From: Anas platyrhynchos
Lineage: Eukaryota; Chordata; Aves; Anseriformes; Anatidae
Reading direction: 5' to 3'
NCBI RefSeq assembly: GCF_047663525.1
Contig: NC_092591.1
Location: 45,857,501-45,921,500 of the forward strand
DNA length: 64,000 nt
Position numbers and translations under genes: made by a program. The notes beneath the pieces are model-generated. The model had not been told where the DNA came from and ran no database searches. It worked only from the letters and a program-made list of their open reading frames with translations. The first letter of the stretch is position 1. Each line of letters opens with the position of its first letter. This document shows positions 1 to 13,010 of the stretch, piece by piece.

Positions 1-1017
1 CTACCAGCAAGCGACCACCTTTCCATATAAAGAAAGTTTCAGTAAATAATGTTAATACTATAGTGCTATTAGTAATTATTGATGCCTATTACCCTGATGC
101 CACTTGGCTCTGGTAAATGTAAGCTTTTACCATTTACACAGATGAAGGCAGGATCAGGGTCTTCCTCATGTAACCCCAGTCCAGCATCACAGTACACTCA
201 TTTATATGGCAGGCCTGTTTAAACGGGTGGCAAATACAGTTCCAAAGCTCAGGAATAGATACTGTATCTCACCATTTTTACCCAAAGTTTATATAAACCT
301 CCAAAGTCTATATAATTATGTTTAAGGCATCCTATATTACGTGGCAAGACTTTTTGGATTCTTAGAGACCTATTCCTGCCAAACCTAAAGTTCAGAAATA
401 CACGAAAATGTTTAGGAGCACGTACACCAACTCACACATAATGCTGTAAGCTACATTTTCAGTTAAAAGATTTTACTTAAAACAGTGGAGTGTGGACTTG
501 AGGGGAACAGGTTTTCTTTGTGGAGCCCAGAGGATGGCACAACTGCTCAGTGAGAAGTAACCCGCTCCAGCACTTCTCAGGTATTTGTGCAGGGGATGCT
601 CAAGGTTTTCTGTCCCCTATGGCAAAGGGACGGTGCAGGTAGCCCTATCTGGCCAGCCAGATATTCAGAGGTAAAGCACAGGAAAAGGGGAACCTGAATG
701 AGAGATAATTTACAAAGTGCTGGCTTTGAAGCACACTCCTCGGGAGGGTAAGGGAAGTACAAAGACCTTTGTACCTAACCTGTTCTCTCCTGCTCTGTAA
801 TGTCAGTGTGAGGATTTCTAAGCTTAAAAACCAGTCTGCCAATCCTGAGTCAATCTTGAAATGCTGGGACTTTTTCAGACCAAAAAATGGATAAATAAAC
901 TGAAAATAAAGCAAAGCCTTCATGGGCAAAACCACAGACAACGTCTCAATCCTTCCCTGCTTATTTTAACTCTAGCAAATCTAGACAGTACTTTCCATAG
1001 CCAAAAGAGAATGAAGA

Positions 1018-1490
1018 AGTATTAAATTAACCATTAGCTTCAATTTATGACAAATCCTTTGCTGAACTTTAATACTTTATGCAAAGAGAGAGATGTTTGC
1101 TCATGGGCTTTATGTGCATGTGTCTTTTGTTTTTTTTTAATTAGCGGCTGTTTTTGCTAACTCACATGCCTGCTAGGAAGCCTGGCTTTTACCCATCTTT
1201 CTCCTCAAGCACAACTACCATAACAGGCGTCACACAATCAACTGCAATGGATCTGATCCTTAAAATAACATTTGAGAAAGCAGGTGTCTTCCGGCGAGAC
1301 TAGCGCTCCACAGATGGGCGAGACGATTAAGTGTAACAGGACGTGCTATCTTGCACCACAGAAACCATACAGACAGATTGATAATTGTGCTGTTCTCGTG
1401 AGAAAAGCGAGGTCATTATTAAATGGATGAAAACTGTTGTTCATAAACGACATACGTACAAATGTAAACCCTTTTTTTACTGCCACACTA
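1018..1490. promoter_or_regulatory. Candidate conserved non-coding element A
   Basis: Repeat-free block with ATGCAAAG (1,079-1,086), TAATTAG (1,138-1,144), an E-box-like CAGATGG, a RUNX-like CACCACAG and AGATTGATAATT. It retains clustered CpGs (CCGGCGAGAC, AGCGCTCC, GGGCGAGACG) that are unusual for methylated intergenic DNA. Function inferred only from composition. Confidence 0.4.
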
Positions 1491-1594
1491 AATTTATCAT
1501 GAAACAATTGTCAGTAAGAGGTAGTTCGTTCTCCCTCCACCACCACAAAGCCATTTAAAGTAGGTGTATTCATCACTGGTGTGTTAATTCAAAA

Positions 1595-1638
1595 CTATAT
1601 ATACATATATATATACATATATACACATATATATACAC
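1595..1638. repeat. (TA/TACA)n microsatellite
   Basis: Alternating TATATACATATATA units with ACAC interruptions. Confidence 0.9.
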
Positions 1639-1954
1639 TCAAAGAGTGATCAAAATATTCCTCCTCCTCAATTCCTTTGCAATAGTCCCTGAGTCCGACT
1701 GGAATCCCTTGCATGCCAGTGCAACATAGCTACTTACTGCATGAGGAGCTGGGAGCAATGTCTCCCAGCATAAAATGTGGGGTGCTTAATACCTTTCCTT
1801 ATAAAAGAGAGACAGAGTGACAAAATTTTTCCTCCTGCAGAAATCTGCATACAGCTATTGCTTGCAGTAGCCCTATGATATCTGGTTTGAAGAAAAACAC
1901 TTTTACTTTCTCCCATAAAATGTCCTTGTGGTTTGTTCGGACAGCAGCTGAAAA

Positions 1955-1996
1955 AATAACAATAAATAATAATAATAATAACAATAATAATAATAA
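1955..1996. repeat. (AAT)n microsatellite
   Basis: About 12 AAT units with CAA interruptions. Confidence 0.9.
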
Positions 1997-2415
1997 AAAA
2001 GAAACCTTCTTTCTTCTTCCTTCTATTTTTGAAGAATAGCAGCAACAAACAAGCACCCCAATTTTGCTGGAAATGCCAAGAAGCTGCTGCAGCACCTGAA
2101 AATATCAAAATGTTGATGAAGAGGCTGGCTCTGCTACCCAGCTACAAGGTCTGTGCTGGCACTCCCAGAAACATGGGAAAACAGAAAAAAAAAAGACTGT
2201 ACTAATCTTCCCTCACGCTGCTGAACATCACCAAAATGCAACATGTAACCCTTGCAGTCCTATCCATCACTGGGACAACAGGATTTCCTGCTGTCATTAA
2301 TTTTTCACTCCAAGTGGTAGTAGTCTCTGCTGAAATGCTTAAGGAGATGGATGAGATTCCTATAGGTGACAGGGAAAAGGGAACTCATAGATCCACACAG
2401 TACTTAGGGTTTAAC

Positions 2416-2437
2416 TTTTTTTTTTTTTTTTTTTTTT
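2416..2437. repeat. Poly(T) tract, 22 nt
   Basis: Uninterrupted T run with no recognisable retroposed body next to it. Confidence 0.9.
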
Positions 2438-3468
2438 AACAAACCCAGAAAGTTCTGTTTTAAAACCAATGTTAAAACAATGTTTTCAGATTCAAGCATC
2501 AGGAAATATTAGTTCCAGTTGCTATGCATCTTGCATCTGGAAATGCATCCCCTTTCCCACAGGGACACACATACGAGGACTTGCTCTTGGACTCGCATTT
2601 CTCCACAGGAACGTGCCTCAGTCAATGTACAGACTGAGGAATGAAAATCAAAGCAGCAACTAAATCCCTCTTGACAAAGGCCGTCTGGTTTTCAAATGTA
2701 AAATTAGCAAAGACATAAGTTCCTCAATTAACAAGAAAAAACAGGAACGATCATCAAAACACTGAAAGTCTGGGTGTTTTGAAGATTGTACTAGGCAAAG
2801 GGACTTGGGGAAAGGAAAAGATCCTAGGCATGGTGAGAAGACAGCAGCTCTCATTTATAGATCCATATGCACTTGTCAAAACTTGCCTACCCTTCCTTCA
2901 GGCTTCCAGACAGCTACCTTCCCAGTCCTTGCTGTGCATTACACTTAATTCAGTGTTTTGTAATGAATTTAGGATACCGAATTGACAGTTTAGAGTTGGA
3001 ACGTATTTTCTTTCTCTACAAGGCAGGAAAGGGAGAGGTACACGCAGTCTGGCTGACACAGCACTACATTCCCACCCTGAAAAGATCTTGATTAGCAGAA
3101 AACCATCCCCCATACCTTGCTCCCAATACGAGCTGATTATAGAGGCCTCAAAACTCGCAGGTGTCGAGTGTGCGGAGTGCTCCAATCCCTACAAGGGAAG
3201 CTGAAGCAGACGCCCAAGACAGGATTGCCACACACTTGCCATGTCCTCCTACTTCTTTCTGCAAGTATCCCTTACAAGCCACACCAGAGAGCAGACAGCA
3301 GACTAGATGACCCGCGACTCTCACCCACCATGGCCATTCTTGTGTTTAAAATGGTCTCAGGTTGACCACGGCTCATGGCTCTGTGCAGAGCTTTAAAGCT
3401 GACTTTCCATCACACGCTATTTGTCACATAAGATAATACTCTGTTGTAAAATATCTTAAGCTATCTAG

Positions 3469-3506
3469 ACACACACACACAGGAGAAAAAAAAAAAAAAA
3501 AAAAAA
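3469..3506. repeat. (AC)6 followed by poly(A) 21
   Basis: Short AC run then GGAG and an A tract. Confidence 0.9.
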
Positions 3507-4049
3507 GACTGTCTTACTTATAATCACAAATATGTTGGTAAAGTAATAGGCAAAAATAAGAATAAAGTCAACTCATCATAGTTTTTATTCAAGGGTTCCT
3601 CTTCTCTAAGGAGAAATACACCCCTCTCAACTGCCTGAGATTGCATCACTAAAACACTTACCTGTTTTCAATATTAGCCACGCAAACAGTGATTGTAGGG
3701 AACTTTCTCTTTTGAAACTAGATCTGAATTAATTTTTTATTCAACACCGATGTTGTGGGGAACTACAGGAAAGTATAACTTCTTTAAGCCCTAAGGAAAC
3801 CTCTAACTTGATTTTATCATTCTATTTCTGCCTCTGTGGCTTCTCCCATAACACAATATGGGGAAAATTTTCTTTCTATGTGCTTTAAACTGGTACTGAT
3901 AACGACAGGATCTGTCATGGGAAGAAAGGTAACTGCAAGGGAAATGAATTTTAGTTAGTTAGTAGTTAGTTGTGTATTTTAGTTAGCTATATAAAAAACA
4001 AATCCCCCAAAAGAGATAAATGGGTAGACACAGACTGACCTTGAAGTGT

Positions 4050-4300
4050 TACATCATTATCCACTGTGATATCCAGTAGAAAAAAAAATAAAAATAATGT
4101 ATATATTTTATGGACACCTGGCTTATTATGCCTTACAAATTAAATCCTCATTTATCTATATGCACCAAACAGTACCTATTCATCGCCTTCACTTAAGAAC
4201 ACATTGCCCTTCTTTCTATTCTTGCTAATTTCCAGATGCTAATTAAATTTATACTCATAAATGTATCTGTTTAGCATGCATGACTAGATCATCCCTCCGT
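4050..4300. promoter_or_regulatory. Candidate conserved non-coding element B
   Basis: Homeodomain-like words GCTAATT and CTAATTAAA within an unrepeated AT-rich stretch. Confidence 0.3.
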
Positions 4301-7300
4301 ATCCATTATCCATTGTACATTCCAACATGTTTACTTAATGCTTTTGTTTTGCTTTGTTTTGTTTGGATCTATTTCCATCAGTTTAAAGGAGTAAGCTTAT
4401 GAATTTAAGTTTCCCATTTTGATTCTATGTGGCTGGACCGTCAGGCTTAGTGCTTTTGTAAACACCTTTGTCTCAACCTGCCGGGAAACAGAAATGTTTT
4501 TAGGTTGTGGCAGAAGAATGGAAAAAAATACTCTGAAAGTCAGCATTTAAGGCCCTTTATGGGGCCTCTCCCCAAAGGCAGAGAATCTTTTCCTCCCCAT
4601 CCCCTGCTCTTCTCCCACAGGGTGTGGTAGCATTTGCCCTTCCCTGTCCAGACTCAGTGCTGCGCAGCAGCCCAGCTGGCACCGTCTATCCCTACAGGTA
4701 TTTCCTGAATTTCCCCAGCCACTTCGGGGCTTTTAGGGGAGGGACAATGAAAGGCAAGTATTTACTCTTCCTTGTTTCCCAACTTCCAGTCTCAGAGCAT
4801 GGTTTTCTCACCACACACTCCACTTTTTGGTGTTTTGCCCTCTTCTGATGTCAATTAATGCCATTAACTTAGGTCTGAAAAATTGTGATTGGAATTTGTT
4901 GCCGTGAAGGACACTCATCCCATGAAAAATCCTGAGATTCTGACAATTGTTTCTATTTCAAAATAGGGTTAAAAAATAATTAAGAAAAAGAAAAGAAACA
5001 ACCTGGTTTTAACAGTAGAGAGCATTTTGAAAGAATCTGCAAGTGTTGTTCCTGCTCCCTCTCCCTTACTAAAATTTCCGTACTGAAATCTCTAATTTTG
5101 CCGTACTGAGTTAAATCAGCCTAGGGGGTTCAACTCAGTTTGACATTTCACAGCACACGCTACCTATCAGCATGCTCCTACCCCATCTCCCTGAAGTTAA
5201 ATCTTAGGCTTACCTTAGGCTCCTGAACATCTCCGGTCTGTCCCTTCCCGCGCTCAGTCCCCCGGCAGTACACACCACCAAAAACCCATGGCAGTGGCTT
5301 CCAGCATGGCAATTTCAATCAGAGAGCTCCGTGCAGAACAGGAAAAGCACCTGGCCACAGGGTTTAGGTTCAGAGCAACACTGGTGCATGATACCCACAA
5401 ATTTCCACTACCAGAGGTCCTTGCAGCTGCTCTGTGGGATACAGATAAAAGCTGACTTGATCCCAAAGCTACTCAATTTGATTGGCATCAAGCCTATTTT
5501 GAATTAGACCAATTCAGCTGAATGAGAAACAGAACCTGCCCTCCATTTTCTCTATAAAAAATTCTGACTATGCAAAACCTGCAATTTTCTATTGAGAAAA
5601 TATAAACGAAAAATTCCCCGTGAGGAACCAGTAGACTTGAAAATGTGATGCTTACTCAGGGAAAACTCCAAGTTCTACTTTTAATGTACATCCCCCAAAC
5701 TAACAAAATAGATCAATGCCCATAAACAATGAAAAAGATTTAAAAATATATATTTCACAGAGGATCGCTTGATTGATTTATTTAGCTTTTTAAGGGTTGC
5801 AGAAATGGCCTAGTAGGAAGAAAAGAGCAAAGACAGCTCACGTCATTGGGGCTCATTTTACTGCCAGTGAAGAGGGGAGACTCCCACCCAGTGTAAGAAG
5901 AACCTAAGGCTTTATATGCTGCACAATGCAAAGGCAAACAATGCAGGCTGCTGGTTAGCTTACACGCCACCGACTCAATGATTTGCTTCGGCGTGGGATC
6001 TGCAGTGATATTTCATTCACTCTAACACAGACAATCATTATCTGCATGTGGGTGCTGAGAGGACAAGGTGCGAGCATGGAAATCAAGGTCAAGGAAGCAA
6101 GAAAAACTCCCTCATTTATCCCATAGAACAGTTATTCTATTCTGCAATAACTTGGGTTAACAAATAACGTAATAAAGATTGGCGTGCTGCCAGGATAACT
6201 GAATTGATTCCTACACTGCACAGCACAAATCTTTTGATCTCCCCATAAAGAATGGGAAATTATAGCCACAGTGGATACCTCACAGGAAAAGCAAATAAAA
6301 ATGAAATGAACATTTCTAGCAGTTTTGACCTTGCTTTGGGGAATACTGCTTTAAATTTGATTGCCCTGCCCACTTATTATTTCACGAGAAGACACAAGCA
6401 AGTCACAAAGACAGTTTTTAGTATTCTCTTTGATGAACTAGAAAACTGTATAGTCTTCTCCCACCCACTTTTTTTTTTTTCCCCCTTTTTGGTTCATATC
6501 CTCAACAGAAAAGATTTTATCCAGGCTTTGATTTGATTTTCAAGATTTCTGGTGGGAAATTCTTACAGCAGATATTTTGCTTCCATTGGGGTTTATGGTG
6601 CTATTCTGTCTAATTATTTCTGGCATTTTGCCCATCAAATTGTGAGTTTCTTCAAAGGAACGAAATGACAGGAGGCCTCCTTTAGAGCAATCATGGACGG
6701 GGTTTGAATTTTGTTGTCTTGGAAACAAGCTAGTTCTTGTCATTGAATATATTCATAAAATAATGGTTGAAACATCACTGATAATAATGGGCTCTTTCCT
6801 TGTCAAAATTCATGTTCTGGGGACTTTACTGCAAGAGGCTCTGTCAAAGAGTTTTTGCACATGTTGAAGCTAATTTCAATGTGTCTGTGTAAAATCACCC
6901 ATACAGGTGATTGTGACCCCATGGCTCACACTGCACCTGTGGCCAGCTCTGCCCATGGCAGTGGACAGCAGGGATGGGGAAAGCCCCAGAACCCGCATCC
7001 CAGCTGGTGAGGATGCATCGACCATGGCACCTTGGGCACCAGCTCACTGCCTCCCTGCAGCAGAAACCCCAAGGCACGTACCTCTCCAGCCCCCGTTTGT
7101 CTGTGCCAGATGGCTCTGAATCACGAGCCCGGCACCCAGCGAGGATAACTTTGTCTGTGTTGTGCCGATTAGGTAGAAAATATATTTTTCTCCCTGACGG
7201 CTGATATAAATCCCAAGGTTCAGGGTATTTACACTCTGTGCCAGGGGTCTTACCAGCTTCTCAGCAGGTGCTTCACTTTTCAAACAGATGGGTATTGATT

Positions 7301-9189
7301 GATGAGTAAAATCCAGAGACAGAGGTGCGTTTTTTCAGGAAGGCTATTCAAATCAGGACCCGCTATCACTCTTTGAGCTCCTGTATCAATCAATCCACCT
7401 TTGGTTTTGTTCTTTTTTTTCATATATATTTAAAACCAAGAAAAAAAGGCCCTGCATCAAGCTGCTGCTGGCTTCTGAATCATGTGAATTAAGCTGAGAG
7501 CTACACGGGGCTTGACAACCTCATACTGCTCCCTGAAACTCCTTGTGTGTGCCTGTGCATGCGTGTGCATCCATGTGCATACACGTATCGGGGAGGAAGC
7601 TGTAAAAAGCCACCAGTGGGGACAAGTCATAAAAAGCTGCCATTCTGCCAACTTTTCCAAGAACCGTTTGGCTGGATATAGTAAACCTGAGGGACACTTG
7701 AAAAAATTAAAACTCTAAATTATTACTGGTGAGACTAGCCATAATGGATCTGCCGTAAGAATCTTACTAGCAGTTTTACAATTTTTTTCTGCTCTTCTCA
7801 AATCACTACATAATGATACTCAATACTCAAATGTCTAACAAGGCCATTTAACATAGCCTGCAGAAGAGGATTCTCCTGTGAAATTTTACTACAGCCTCTT
7901 TAGCACAAAGCTTTCTCAGATTATTAGTAATTTGCATTAGGTCTATTTAATTTTGAAGAGTGCCAGTTCAGTGACCACATGCATATTAGAGCTTAGCAAG
8001 TGCATGTGTCTAAAAAGTTACCAAAAGGTCACAGGAATTCTACAAGGCATTTGGGATTTTCAAATTTTCTCTTCATTGCAGCAAGCAAAACTAGCACGAA
8101 CCCCTTCCTGAGGCCAAAACCTTTCACCTGAGGCACAGTGGGTGCAAGTATTAGCCGTGTAATGTGCATGTCCCTGCTAGCAGCATCCTTTCTGCTACAT
8201 ATGAGACTCTTTTAGAACAATTTTCCAGTTTCACCTGTAAAAGAATAGCCTGATGACTGCAGAATTCTTTCCAGGCAACTGAAGGGAAAACACAGTTCTT
8301 CTTGTAAGCAGTGGCAAACATCTAGAGGCACCCCTTTGCAGACAAGGAACACGTGGATAGCTGGCGTGACACGTACGCTGCTACAAAATTATGAGTCACT
8401 GGAGAAACTCTGTAGTGCTTGAAGACAATGCTACCATAGCAATCAAAAAACAAAGGACAGCAAATAAAGATGACACAAAGAAAGAACGGTTTTCTTTCAA
8501 GAAGTCTTTCCTACCTTCCTTTCCTTCCAAAACATACAGCTCTGAACTCTCCCAAAGCATGCTACCAGTAACACGCAAGGGAACAGACGTGACAAATCCC
8601 AGACATCACCTGGGCATTTTTGAAACCCCAGTTGCTTGATGCCTGTTTCAGCAGAAGAGCCACACCCTGCACTTAACTTTAAAGTCATGCCTCAGTGGAT
8701 GTAAAAACCAGTCTCAGAGCCATGTAGCCTCCTAACACAAAAGCTGGGCAATGAACTGCATCTTCCCACCGGTGAGACAGAAAAATGCCCTCGCTAAGTC
8801 TGTTCCCGTGTACCAAGGGCAAATAAACTGTTCATAGCCTAAACATTTTATGAGTATATTTTTATGCCGTGACTACTTTACACACATGCAATATTTCAGA
8901 CTCCTATCACAGCCACCCAAGCACCAGAAAAAATATGATTGTCCTGGCTCAGGAAAGCAGGATCTTGCCAACAAAATTAGCTCATCCTTGTGAGTCAGAC
9001 ACTCCAATCAAGACTGATAGAGACTACAGCAGGTCTGAGAGGGAAACGCATCCTTACAAGGACAGAGCATTGCTGGCTGTCCCACACTGAGACTCAAAAG
9101 GGATCCGTGTTATCCGCCGTGCCATTGTATTAGCGGAAGCATGGAGCATGGGAAGGTGAGGAGCAGACAGAGGGCGGGGGGGAACTCTC

Positions 9190-9390
9190 TGCAATCTGTT
9201 CTTCATAAGTCAATGATTATGAATCAGATATGTAATGAAGCAGTAATAGGAATGATGACTAAGTAAAGTAGCTAATAAAGCTAATTTATGTGAAGTCGAA
9301 ATTTTTAGTACTGTGCATTAAAGCAAGCATGATGTTTCAGCATAGTAGGGGCAATGTTAGTGCTATATATACCAAGCATTTGCAATGCTT
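9190..9390. promoter_or_regulatory. Candidate conserved non-coding element C
   Basis: Runs of AATGATTATGAATC, AATGATGACTAAG, TAATAAAGCTAATTTATG with no simple repeat; these resemble PBX/homeodomain and AP-1-like words. Confidence 0.3.
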
Positions 9391-9630
9391 CAAGATGATA
9401 ATACAACTAGATATGCTGAGCTTCTGCATTTCCGATTAAAAGCTTTGTTCTTCAGCACAGGCCAGCCCTCACTGGCCTTTTCATGCCACCTACTCACTTC
9501 CTGGGAAACACACCCTGCCTGGCAGCCTTGGGAGCTGGCGTATCTGCCCTGCTCCAATTTCCTAAGAAACAAATGAATGAAAGGCCTAATAAGGCAGAGG
9601 CTTTTCCTATTACTGGTGTCTCCATTTTCC

Positions 9631-9650
9631 TTTTTTTTTTTTTTTTTTTT
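9631..9650. repeat. Poly(T) tract, 20 nt
   Basis: Uninterrupted T20. Confidence 0.9.
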
Positions 9651-11112
9651 GGTTATACATAAAACCAAACACAAATGTCTGACTAACCTTGACTGGAACA
9701 AACCTGATATTCTGCAATGTGTAGAGTGGGCAATAAACTATGGCACATATAGCTTCTCAACACTACATTTCCATTTTAACTGCTCAGCTATGAGAGTATT
9801 TCACTCATACTGTAACTCAAATGATTACAGATTACTTTAATGCAATTTGCTCTTTTTTTTTGCTTTCATGAATTTTAGAAAATTAATAGACATGAGCAAG
9901 CTTGCCAGGAAGTTTGAAGGCAGAGACAAATGAAGGTCTTGGGAGCCCAAAACACAAGCTACTTAACTACTCAAACTATGCCCTTCTGAGAAAGGAAATA
10001 TATAGTGTGATATATTTGTTTGCTGTCACCAGCAGGAAGTCCTGCCAGGATAACCTCACTGCTTTGGCTTGTGGTCAAGTTCTCTCCCCATACACAAAGT
10101 CAAACCAAAGCCAGGGACACAAGGACACCCCAGGGCTCTCACTGCCTTTGGTCTGAGAATACCTTTCCTGATGAAAAGATCGCTCAGGTGATTCAAATCT
10201 AAACATCTGGGAGAAGCCTTCACAGTTCAGGTTCCAAGGCGAGAATTTGAAGGCATGAAGCCATCGATGTCCCACCACAGAGGCAGAGAGCTCAGCAGTG
10301 GATGCCTGAGTGGGACCCAAAAGAGGCATAAGTGGCTGGCAACTCCCAACACCAAAACCCTGAGGAGTGTTCAAGAGCCCTGATCAGACAAAATAGCCCA
10401 TATCATCCCTAAGGTACATCTCAGCTGAAGGCCACCACTTGCTCGGGAGGACTGCCATTCAGCATATTTTGCCAGAAACAGGATGTCCGTGATATGGGGA
10501 ACACCACAGTGCTCACGCACAGCTGTCTGCAGCCTAGTGCTGCTCACCACCCACAAATGAGAGGACAGACTTTAAAAGTTATTTTTTCATGCTGGTATCA
10601 AAAACCATGATACTTTATTAAGATGTAATTCAGGGGCAACAACAGTGAACCAAAGGCACTAGCCAGAGGGCTAATATTTCTGAACACAGGCATTTTATTG
10701 CTTATCATTTCTCCTAACCATTCTCTCCCCCCCTCTGAGCCTCCGCCCATGAAATTGAAAGATTTCTAGTAGAAATGCCTTTGTTGTATCAGCTTTGGAA
10801 ATATGGATTACAGTATTCTGTGAAAAACATTTATTACTCTGAACTGTGACTCGGACATTGTTGCATTTCTAGGGTTATAGATTTTCTTTCAGCTAAACTA
10901 AGGCTGTAAGTCACAGTGACAGTTGTAATGTGTGTAATACCACAGTACCAGATTCTATTACATACATATTTTTGCTAGAGGTTTACGATGTTAAAAATAT
11001 TTCTTCTTTTCCCAATACCTTTCTGTACCTGTTGTGTAAATATATTGGAACCTATAACACTGAATTTTCAGATGAATGTGCATGGGAACAAGTAGTTTGT
11101 CCTTTTTCAAAT

Positions 11113-11130
11113 AAAAAAAAGGGGGGGGGG
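11113..11130. repeat. A8-G10 homopolymer junction
   Basis: A run of A directly followed by G10. Long G runs are rare in this AT-rich context, and this is a likely sequencing-error hotspot. Confidence 0.85.
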
Positions 11131-11421
11131 AAGGGAACACTGCATACAAACTAATTATATTCAAGCACAATATTGAATTGTAATAAAAGATGAATGAGAG
11201 AAAGTGTGTGTCATTGTGAGGAATGGGGAAGGTTACAGAAAGCTGAGACTAGGGAAGGATTTATCATGTGTGATGCTTCAGGCATTGTGTTGAAAGATCT
11301 GCAGACTTATTTGCAAGAGTGTTTTACGGGAAAAATAGAGCAGTCTACATAGGAAAGAATTACTATAGATTTTTATCTTTTATACAAGACAAAGATACGA
11401 AGATAAAACACTGTTTCTATT

Positions 11422-11480
11422 TAAAAAAAAAAAAAAAAGAAAGAAAAGAAAGAAAAAAAAAAGAAAAAAAAAAAAAGAAA
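11422..11480. repeat. A-rich (A)n / GAAA low-complexity tract
   Basis: About 59 nt of A interrupted by single G. Confidence 0.9.
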
Positions 11481-12192
11481 TCTATGGAAGAAATCCCAGT
11501 TGCAATACAGAGGGGGGAAAACCTTTCAAACTGAGCTCAGAGGCCATCAACTGCATAAATTCAGGGAGCAGACATTTGTTAAAATACAGCTGATCCATAA
11601 TTTTTAATGTAAGCACAAAAGTGTGCTGGGTTTCAAAAAAAAAAAAAAACACCTCCACAACTGCGACAACTAGAAAGCTTTCCAGTTTTGCTTGCAAAAC
11701 CTCAGTGCACATATACATGCAAACAAACCTTTTGGCTGGTTTTTAGAATTCAGATCTAGTACAGTCATAACACAGCTGTGGAAGCTGGAAAAATAATGGC
11801 ATTCGGGGTGTATTAGTATGCAAACGGGCATGCCAACACTTCCACTTTGCTTCCAGAATTCCTCCGCCTGCACATGTCGTGTTTCAAACCAAATAGGGCT
11901 GGAAATCAGTAGGGTCAAGTACAGCTGACATTTTGTCTTCCGTTGTTCCTCCTTAGCATGATGCCTAACAGGGGCAAAGCGGTTCTGCTTTGCTGTAGAT
12001 CCAAGCAGAGGTGAGATCAAGATATTCTAGCACAACTCCTAGCAAGTACAAACCTCTTGTTGGTGTTTTATTTAATGGCTACAGGAAAGCTCTGCTTCAG
12101 CTGGGATGTGCGCTCAATGCACGGAGTGGGCCAGGAGACAAAGCTCCCAACCAAGAAGCTTGCTTTACACTTCCATCATGCTTCTAGCCACA

Positions 12193-12400
12193 GAGCTCAA
12201 AGCCCTTTAAAAATAGGCATATCTGAATTAAGCTTCAGGACATATTTACCCAGCTCACAAGGGTATTCTCTTCTTTGTTTTACAAATGGAAAAACTGGGG
12301 CACCAAGAGGTTAAGTAACTTGCCCAAGGTCATTGAGCTGAATCAATTTCAAAACTAGGATTAGACTGAAATTCACTCTGAGCATCTGATCACAGAAACA
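12193..12400 (+). mobile_element. MIR-type CORE-SINE, ancient copy
   Basis: It carries, in order, CTCAAAGCCCTTTA, GAATTAAGC, TTTTACAAATGG, AACTGGGGCAC, AGAGGTTAAGTAACTTGCCC and AAGGTCATTGAGCT. This is the MIR consensus from the core into its 3' half, in the plus orientation. Copies of this tRNA-derived SINE in birds predate the bird-mammal split, so the good match over about 60 bases is notable. Confidence 0.85.
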
Positions 12401-12779
12401 CAGACAGCGTTGACTTTTTTTCAAAAAGAAGCTACTTATATGCTAAGCTATTTAGGGTTGAAAGGCAGAAGTAAAGAGCTTATTTGGGGAGTGAGGGGAT
12501 TTGGTTTTGAGGAGTTTAAATTTGAGGCTGAAAGAAACAGGAAGCCAATTTTACAGCATCCCTTCAGAGCTGGAACCTCTCCATCCATTCCCAGCCAGTT
12601 AACCAAGTCCTCATCCCTGAGGACCTCACACCAAACAGTAGCATCCCAAACAGAGCCAACCAGAAGGGGACCTTACCAGAACTCAGCCCCGAGGAGGAGG
12701 ACACCGAGACAAAGGACAGGTATTCACATGCTCTGCCAGCCTCATCGCAGCCCGTATGAATGGCACCGAGGCACTGATG

Positions 12780-13010
12780 TTTCAGCCCCTTCCTGGGAAC
12801 TCCATTGCGTTCAGATTTCTGTTTGTGGCATTAACAACAACATTAGGAGAGAAGGCTTACAAACCGCAAAACTCAATTAATGTGGCTGTCAAAGCTCCCG
12901 CAGACATCAGTGCCACCAGGATTTCAGGCGCAATCCCCATGACAACCTTAGCTTGACCCTTTCACACACATGAGATATGATAATGTCTACACAGCTTTAA
13001 AAATATTTCC
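12780..13010. promoter_or_regulatory. Candidate conserved non-coding element D
   Basis: Unrepeated block with TGTGGCATTAACAACAACATTAG, AACTCAATTAATGTGG, TGTCAAAGC and CTGTCAA-type words and retained CpGs. Confidence 0.3.

Larger units (their letters stand above)
1..12192. other. Intergenic block, left end
   Basis: No supportable coding exon on either strand. It holds candidate elements A-C, several microsatellites and homopolymer tracts, and otherwise unremarkable single-copy sequence. Confidence 0.75.

Noticed and set aside
3955..3990. TTAG-rich run that could be taken for telomere-like repeat
   Set aside because: Units are TTAG rather than TTAGGG and very few; a simple repeat.
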